A DNA stretch of 64,000 nt from Lineus longissimus. Its lineage: Eukaryota; Nemertea; Pilidiophora; Heteronemertea; Lineidae. The notes beneath the pieces were generated by a model. The model worked only from the letters and a program-made list of their open reading frames with translations, ran no database searches and was not told the origin of the DNA. Below, piece by piece: positions 60,676 through 64,000 of this stretch. Position 1 is the stretch's first letter; the number at the start of each line of letters is the position of its first letter. The stretch spans positions 2,232,001-2,296,000 of the forward strand of contig NC_088312.1 in assembly GCF_910592395.1 (NCBI RefSeq), read 5' to 3'. The position numbers and the translations under genes are program-made.

Positions 60676-63600
60676 TATAGATTGTGAAACGAAAAAACCC
60701 ATGACTTCTTGTCTTTCCTTCGGTACAAAGCCTACATTCTTATGCATATGGACACTCGAGATTGTGTCACAATCTGGTTCAGATGGGCCTCGAGTACCAT
60801 CACAACAGAGACCAATAACATCACGAAGTAATTCTGCTTCTATCAACCTGGGTGTTGTCCACAGTGTTGCTTGGATCCATACATGAATGTTGACCATGTC
60901 ACAACCTGATCGAAGTGGACAGCCATGCAGAGTTTAATGTTACCACCACTTACTATGTGATCTATTGGCTAGACTCCGGAGGCAATGTCACAAACGGTTC
61001 AGAAGAACAGCCATGTCGGTAATCAAAGAGATGGCAATTACATTACTCCTATTAATTCTGGTGTCGTAGGTCACTGTTTCCTGGAAAGACGCACGAGACA
61101 TGTTGGGATCTTTATTGCTTGGACAATGGGCGCAAGAGACATTGTCACAATCTGATTCAGGGACGGACCTGGCCGGTCTTTGGGTGGACGCAATAAAAGA
61201 CTACATCACATTCTTATTTTCGCCAAAGGTGCCCTATAATCCACAGAAACACTTTATCTTCTCTTCTTCTGGTGATCGCGCAGTGTCAATCAACCGATCG
61301 CTCTTTGGCTTCATCCTATCACCATCAAATAGCCAGGAATGCAAGTTTACTAGTATGAAATGCTGACGACCGTCGTTTTACTACATCCTCAAACCTCCCT
61401 TTAATATAAAGCATGTTAGGCAGACGTTACATAGAGCTTCACGCTTCACTCCTCACGCCTCATGCTTCACGGTTCACTCGTGAACCGAAGAATTTCCAAG
61501 GCATTTCAACTTAGGCCCTCATTTTTTCCTATGTAACAGGGCTCATTGAAATACCTTGTTAATTCTTCGGTTCACGAGTGAACCGTGAAGCATGAGGCGT
61601 GAGGAGTGAAGCGTGAAGCTCTATGTAACGTCTGCCTTAGACACGCCTCAGCCGCGGTCTTAGCGTATTTTGGCCGAGTTGGGTGTTTTTTTGTCTTCGG
61701 GTGTACCTCCGTCCTGGGTTTTGAAACCAATATATCAGAATAAACTGGCTGATTACTTCAAACCTTTTATATAGCTCCAGGTGTTTAGTATCAACAGGTA
61801 CGTAGCTCTAAGAATGATGGGAACGGCTGCTATGCTCTTTACGATAGCGATAACCTACTGGAAAGTTATCTTATTGAAAACAAACGTCACGGATTTGGCT
61901 TGAAGAGTAGGTTTAGGAGCACCTCTGCTGTTCTGGAGAAAAACTGGTTAGAACAACCAATCCATCGATCAACCTGAACATTGAACAAGAACATTCATGT
62001 TATCATTTGTAATTTAAGTCCTGATCTTCCTGCCAAGGCAGATGTATCTTGTGAAGCATCCTATACATAGTTAACAGAGGTATCAAGTTGGCAGAAGAAA
62101 GAAGCTAGCCAGCTAGTGCAGATTGTGAAAGGAATTCTTCCATGACGTTTTATAACATTCTTACTTGCTTGGTCGAGATTTCCTCATGATCGAAACGTGA
62201 ATTCCGCTTTACAGTTACTGTAACACAAGGAAGACAGAAGGAGAGATACGGTATGTTAATGGTAAGCAGGAATTGGTTACAACGAATGATTCAATGCCTT
62301 AATTCTGATCTCTCTTCGGCAGGCATCCTGGAGCAAACCTTGGCATGGTTGGTCCGATTCGGCTGTATTTGCGAGTTGCGCGAATCGGTAAAGAACGTTG
62401 CCGACGAGAACATTTGAATTGAATTCCATTGGCCTATGCCTGGAATGTAGTAAGATATTGATATTGATCAAATGAATACAGTTACATGTGCGTCCGGTAC
62501 ATGCGCGGTTACATGAATCTCGATATAAATGATTGAAGAAGATGCAATACTTTGATGAGTAAGCCAGTTATCTCCAGTAACCATATTGCCAATCTTTTGC
62601 TGCGCTGAATACAAACATTTCTTCCTTCCACAACCTATCTTATCACTGAGTAGAGCCTACCGATTCCGTATTAATTCGAAACAGAAGTACGACATTGTAT
62701 TGAAACATGGTCTATCGGTCGACAATCACTTTTAGGCAATTGAATCTAAATTTTTTTCACATTGAACATCTTTCTTATTATCAGCGGGACAGATGTGAAC
62801 AATATTCATGAACGAACCATGCCTTTAGGTAACTAATGTAGTGAATGAGCTAAGGTTCACGATCGACATACCTGACTATCTGTAGGGTTAGCAAATATGA
62901 TGAGGTCAACGCGATATTTGACTTGGCCATAAGATATTCATTGATGGTTTACAGCAAATTGACTCAAGATTCCTTAGCCCCTTGATTACAAACCATTATA
63001 ATTACATACGTTATGACTGATATACAAACATTATACATCAAACAAACCAAAATACGTCAAACACTGGTAGAGCAATTAAGTTCAGAGCGGCTCAGAAATA
63101 ATCGAACACCTGATAAAACGAAGCTTTCTCTAAACACTCGGGAGATTCCGTAGCTCCGTTGTTGTTCTTGAAGCAAGGTAGGCCAACGTCAGGATTGCAA
63201 CTTGCCTTCATCTGATATTGTTTGTTGAAGCCTACGCACTCCTTTGCTCTCTGGCGTACGTTACCCATCTTTCGGTATACTGCCACATAGAAATTGGCTT
63301 CTACCGGGAGATCTTCAAGAAACTACGCATCTTCTTTGGAAAGGACCTCATCGTAGTGGCCATGTTTTGTTAGAGGTAGCAAGGTTTGTCTGACGAAGGA
63401 TTACCTATTAGACAAGGACACTGATTATATTTCGCTTTCGTTTCGAAGTAGAAATCAACGAAATCGCACGAATATAAAGTGGTTACGAGCAGGTAGGCTT
63501 GTCAATTTATTCGCGCTCACCATTCATCACGCAGTATTCGTCCTTCAACGATTATCACTACTAAAGACACGATGACTAATTGTATGGTTGCCGTATGTTA

Positions 63601-64000
63601 AATGAGATAAGTCAGTCCCCAACAAGTACATGTATCATACAACCATATAGAGTAGAACATATTCGTTTTCAACTAAATCCTTAAAATATCTGACCATTCT
63701 AGCAGATGATGGTTCCAGACTGATTCGATAATTTATGGACTATTTTCAGTCTGTATTTAAGTTGGGACTTATCAGAGTATATATATGTTCTTTTCGTTCC
63801 TCGATCAGATGATCGCCCTTCCTCTTGGATGGCGGAGGTAAATGCCTCTAGCCCATAAACACTATTGGCAAGCAATCATGGCAAACCAGCTGACCCAAAT
63901 CTTTCTTCCGAAGAAGCTACTCCATTCTTTCTCCAAACACCTATGAAGCAATCACAAGGTGTTGATGTTTATGCTAATGTTTAAAACATCTTGCCTGCAT
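60676..64000. other. Terminal spacer, no recognised gene
   Basis: No gene is recognised. Around 60768, 60897, 60987 and 61144 a GTCACAA.CTG.TTCAG-like motif recurs in plus orientation, suggesting decayed tandem units. A minus-strand frame ending in a stop at 63092 encodes AVYRKMGNVRQRAKECVGF and several cysteines and could be a terminal exon of a secreted protein, but I found no convincing acceptor or upstream exon. The MITE at 61419-61636 is listed separately. Confidence 0.4.
61419..61636. mobile_element. 218-bp near-perfect foldback MITE with TTA target-site duplication (PIF/Harbinger-like)
   Basis: The element starts GGCAGACGTTACATAGAGC and ends with its exact reverse complement. The two arms match over about 98 bp with only a few mismatches, so nearly the whole element is a hairpin. 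TTA flanks it on both sides (61416-61418 and 61637-61639). A three-base TTA/TAA duplication and GG-starting termini are typical of PIF/Harbinger-type DNA transposons. It has no coding capacity and would depend on a transposase elsewhere. Confidence 0.85.

Noticed and set aside
61100-61366. 88-aa plus-strand frame 3' of UTP14
   Set aside because: Falls in the decayed GTCACAATCTG repeat region and has no protein likeness.

Overview
The window is nuclear DNA from an animal, almost certainly a marine invertebrate. Protein-coding genes are split by GT-AG introns of roughly 0.2-2 kb. The gene set is metazoan: otopetrin, alpha-type nicotinic receptor subunits, SLC45, TMEM50, UTP14. The non-coding DNA carries CR1/L2-like LINE tails, short foldback elements and many TACATGTA-type palindromes. 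A lophotrochozoan (mollusc, brachiopod or annelid) or an invertebrate deuterostome fits; the sequence alone does not decide. No bacterial, organellar or viral genes were seen.

Layout. 0.5-8.4 kb, minus strand: a six-exon otopetrin proton-channel gene, then a small secreted Thr-rich protein with a Cys-rich tail. 8.4-13.1 kb: gene-poor. 13.1-17.3 kb, plus strand: a GT31 beta-1,3-glycosyltransferase, then a four-exon gene of an uncharacterised conserved family with GGTYFRPI and DPYGWFQWYCR motifs. 17.9-27.7 kb, minus strand: two tandem nicotinic-acetylcholine-receptor-like alpha subunits with the vicinal Cys pair but an unusual M2 pore lining. 27.7-32.5 kb: repeat-rich spacer. 32.5-33.6 kb, plus: a single-exon LicD-domain protein. 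34.6-37.3 kb, minus: an SLC45 sugar transporter. 38.4-43.4 kb, plus: a ten-exon ornithine-decarboxylase-like gene with substituted substrate residues. 43.8-44.5 kb, minus: a four-helix MS4A/CD20-like membrane protein. 44.5-47 kb: LINE and foldback debris. 47.7-54.3 kb: TMEM50 (minus) and QRSL1/GatA (plus), head to head. 55.5-60.4 kb, plus: UTP14. 60.4-64 kb: no gene recognised, but a clean 218-bp MITE with TTA target duplications.

The genes are mostly functionally unrelated, as is usual for animal chromosomes. The local relationships are the tandem receptor duplication, the head-to-head TMEM50/QRSL1 pair, and convergent pairs (uncharacterised gene/receptor A, LicD/SLC45, ODC-like/MS4A-like). 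Exon joins were worked out by hand from splice consensus, phase and family similarity. For every multi-exon model the exon lengths sum to a multiple of three with one start and one stop; this is prediction without transcript evidence.
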